From the NCBI GenBank assembly GCA_024743435.1, contig JANSWO010000006.1, positions 214,542 through 278,541 of the forward strand: a stretch of DNA of 64,000 bases. Reading direction: 5' to 3'. This document shows, piece by piece, positions 62,545 to 64,000 of this stretch. Numbering within the stretch: position 1 is the first letter of the stretch; every line of letters begins with the position of its first letter. Source of the DNA: Pseudomonadaceae bacterium. Its GTDB lineage: Bacteria > Pseudomonadota > Gammaproteobacteria > Pseudomonadales > Azotimanducaceae. The notes under the pieces were generated by a model, which was not told the origin of the DNA, did no database searches, and was given only the letters and a program-made list of their open reading frames with translations. Both the position numbers and the translations under genes were made by a program.

Positions 62545-63432
62545 ATGTCCACGTTAAGCCGGGAGCTCCGAGGCGATCTGCTGATTCTCTTTGCCGCGTT
62601 CATCTGGGGTGTGGCGCTATATTTCCAGAAGACCGCGATGGACCACATCGGCCCGATGTTGTTCGTCGCGCTACGCAGCGCGATCGCCGCGATAGCGCTC
62701 GCACCCTTCGCCTTTATCGAGCGCGCTCGAGCTAAGCATAAGCGCTCCGGATTGCTTGGCTTCGCGCTCTTCGGTGGCACGGCATTCTTTCTCGCGGCGT
62801 ACCTTCAACAACTCGGTCTGGTAACCGCGACGGTCACCAACACCGGATTTCTGACGGCGATCTATGTCGTGCTGACCCCGTTGATCATCTGGGCGATGAA
62901 ACGGCAGCGCCCGGAGAACGTTGTCTGGATTGCCGTCGCCCTTTCCATGGCGGGTACCTGGGGCCTTAGCGGCGGAGAGCTGAGCACCCTCTCCACCGGT
63001 GATTGGCTGGTGATTGCCTCTGCAGTGTTCTGGTCAGTCCACATCGTCAACATGTCAGAGGCGACAGCCAGGCTCGCGAGCCCCCTTGCCTACACCTGCG
63101 CGACTTTCGCCGTGGTGTCGGTGATCTCAATGCTATTCGCGCTCAGTCTTGAGCCGATCAGCTGGGACGCGATTCGTGCCTCCGCCCTCGAGATTATCTT
63201 TGTTGGAGTGGTGTCGAGTGCATTTACGTTCGCGATCATGGCGATTGCGCTGAAAGATGTGCCTGCGCCAAGGGCAGCCATTCTGGTGTCATCCGAAACC
63301 CTGTTTTCCGCGGCAGCTGGTTATCTCTTACTCGGCGAAAGGCTCGTGCTACTCGGCTGGTTGGGCGCCGGTCTGATTCTGGCGGCGGTGCTGGTGCTGC
63401 AATTGAAACGAGTGAGTCCTGTGGCTGGCTAG
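62545..63432 (+). CDS. EamA/DMT family transporter
   Basis: A 295-residue drug/metabolite transporter with ten predicted helices in two EamA repeats. The start STLSRELRGDLLILFAAFIWGVALYFQKTAMDHIGP is the usual EamA N-terminus, and the second repeat opens near WLVIASAVFWSVHIVNMSEATARL and ends LLLGERLVLLGWLGAGLILAAVLVLQL. Direction and substrate are unknown. A candidate hairpin (63447-63473) follows 14 bp after the stop. Confidence 0.92.
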   Translation: MSTLSRELRGDLLILFAAFIWGVALYFQKTAMDHIGPMLFVALRSAIAAIALAPFAFIERARAKHKRSGLLGFALFGGTAFFLAAYLQQLGLVTATVTNTGFLTAIYVVLTPLIIWAMKRQRPENVVWIAVALSMAGTWGLSGGELSTLSTGDWLVIASAVFWSVHIVNMSEATARLASPLAYTCATFAVVSVISMLFALSLEPISWDAIRASALEIIFVGVVSSAFTFAIMAIALKDVPAPRAAILVSSETLFSAAAGYLLLGERLVLLGWLGAGLILAAVLVLQLKRVSPVAG

Positions 63433-63446
63433 GTCGAGCTCTGAAG

Positions 63447-63473
63447 TACGCCTTGCGGAGTGCGTAAGGCGTA
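63447..63473 (+). terminator. Hairpin after the EamA transporter gene
   Basis: TACGCCTTGCG (63447-63457) and CGTAAGGCGTA (63463-63473) pair as an 11-bp stem with one G-T mismatch and a 5-nt loop GAGTG, 14 bp past the EamA stop. No T tract follows, so it would need to stop transcription by another route or simply protect the 3' end. Confidence 0.35.
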
Positions 63474-63502
63474 GGACTGCACTGTGCGTTGAGTTTCAGG
63501 GT

Positions 63503-64000
63503 CATCGCGAGGCGTTGGGCTGCGCCACTGGCTGGGTTTTAGCCGTCGTCGCGAGGCGTTGGGCTGCGCAGCGGCGCAACAACGACGCGATCTCCCAATG
63601 CCAGCAAACATCTTCCAATCGTCAGGAGACTGCCGCGCAGTGCGGACCGCATTGCAGTCCGCTCGCTCGCAGTGACGGGTAAGGCTCGCGTCAACGCGAG
63701 TGGCTGGGCTGCACCGCTGGTTGGTTTTAGCCGTCGTCGCGAGGCGTTGCGCTGCGCCATTGACTGGCGTCATCGCGAGGCGTTGCGCTGCGCAGCAGCG
63801 CAACAACGACGCGATCTCCCAACGCCCGCAAATGTCTTCCAATCGTCAGGAGACTGCCGCGCAGCGCGGACTGCGTTGCAGTCCGCTCGCTCGCAGTGAC
63901 GGGTAAGGCTCGCGTCAACGCGAGCGGCTGGGCTGCACCGCTGGTTGGTTTTAGCCGTCGTCGCGAGGCGTTGGGCTGCGCAGCAGCGCAACAACGACGC
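63503..64000. repeat. Direct-repeat array with ~188-224-bp period, running off the window
   Basis: A repeat of about 188 bp begins near 63551 (GCGAGGCGTTGGGCTGCGCAG...GATCTCCCAA...GTCAGGAGACTGCCGCGCAG...CGCTCGCAGTGACGGGTAAGG...GGTTGGTTTTAGCCGTC). GCGATCTCCC occurs at 63587 and 63811 (period 224); the third copy runs off the end at 64000 (period 188). The 36-bp difference is a local duplication of GCGAGGCGTTGCGCTGCGC with spacer at 63749-63790. Parts match the 66-bp units at 50242. No gene is supported in it. Confidence 0.85.

Noticed and set aside
63429..63994. Several short frames on both strands in the terminal repeat array
   Set aside because: All are explained by the repeated DNA; no ribosome binding sites or coherent protein features.

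Overview
The window is 64 kb of a bacterial chromosome, densely coded on both strands, with no rRNA, tRNA, CRISPR array, integrase or transposase gene that I could recognise. Gene content suggests a heterotrophic, probably marine, gammaproteobacterium. The grounds are the split three-gene proton-translocating transhydrogenase, a class III alcohol dehydrogenase, SulP and SSS transporters, a lower mevalonate pathway, and palindromic repeats of the REP/RAYT type. This placement is inference from gene families, not from a marker gene.

Layout. 1-7.6 kb, minus strand: the start of an M28 peptidase gene, GAPDH, an exported phosphoesterase, a PhzF-family protein bracketed by two large palindromes, and pntAA-pntAB-pntB. 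7.7-11 kb: a hotdog-fold protein, a PurN-like formyltransferase and an acetyltransferase as an overlapping trio, then a HisN-like phosphatase and a Rid protein lacking the usual active-site Arg. 11.1-15.4 kb: a visibly more AT-rich block with a membrane class III cyclase, a PilZ plus N-acyltransferase-like fusion and a membrane histidine kinase. 15.3-20.6 kb: MATE exporter, acyltransferase, two MDR oxidoreductases and a methyltransferase. 20.7-26.3 kb: an amidase and the lower mevalonate pathway (mvaD, phosphomevalonate kinase, and HMG-CoA reductase fused to mevalonate kinase). 26.3-36.2 kb: PPK2, hydrolases, a divergent ArsR-controlled pair with two matching operators, an amidase, an FAD oxidase and several small proteins. 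36.3-40.8 kb: an ABC exporter whose permease is fused to an M1 peptidase. 41-50.2 kb: NfeD-like protein, SSS symporter, D-aminoacylase-like amidohydrolase, a 1,053-residue secreted repeat protein, a sulfotransferase and an exported SAM hydrolase. 50.2-54.5 kb: tandem repeats, an amidohydrolase, glutathione-dependent formaldehyde dehydrogenase and a SulP permease. 54.6-59.1 kb: an MFS transporter, a UGSC-family selenoprotein read through an in-frame TGA, its partner and an acyl-CoA synthetase. 59.2-63.4 kb: small enzymes and hypothetical proteins. The last 0.5 kb is a direct-repeat array.

Main points. (1) Positions 55916-56446 form one selenoprotein gene interrupted by a UGA at 56201-56203 within a Sec-Gly-Ser-Cys motif, with a candidate SECIS hairpin just downstream. 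A standard annotation would split it into two fragments. (2) The 11.1-15.4 kb block looks like a self-contained signalling module: a possible acyl-signal synthase fused to PilZ domains, between two membrane proteins with similar N-terminal sensor regions. Its function is not known to me. (3) HMG-CoA reductase and mevalonate kinase are fused in one chain. (4) Two related palindromes flank the phzF gene, and the outer arm of one has been amplified into a 13-bp tandem array.
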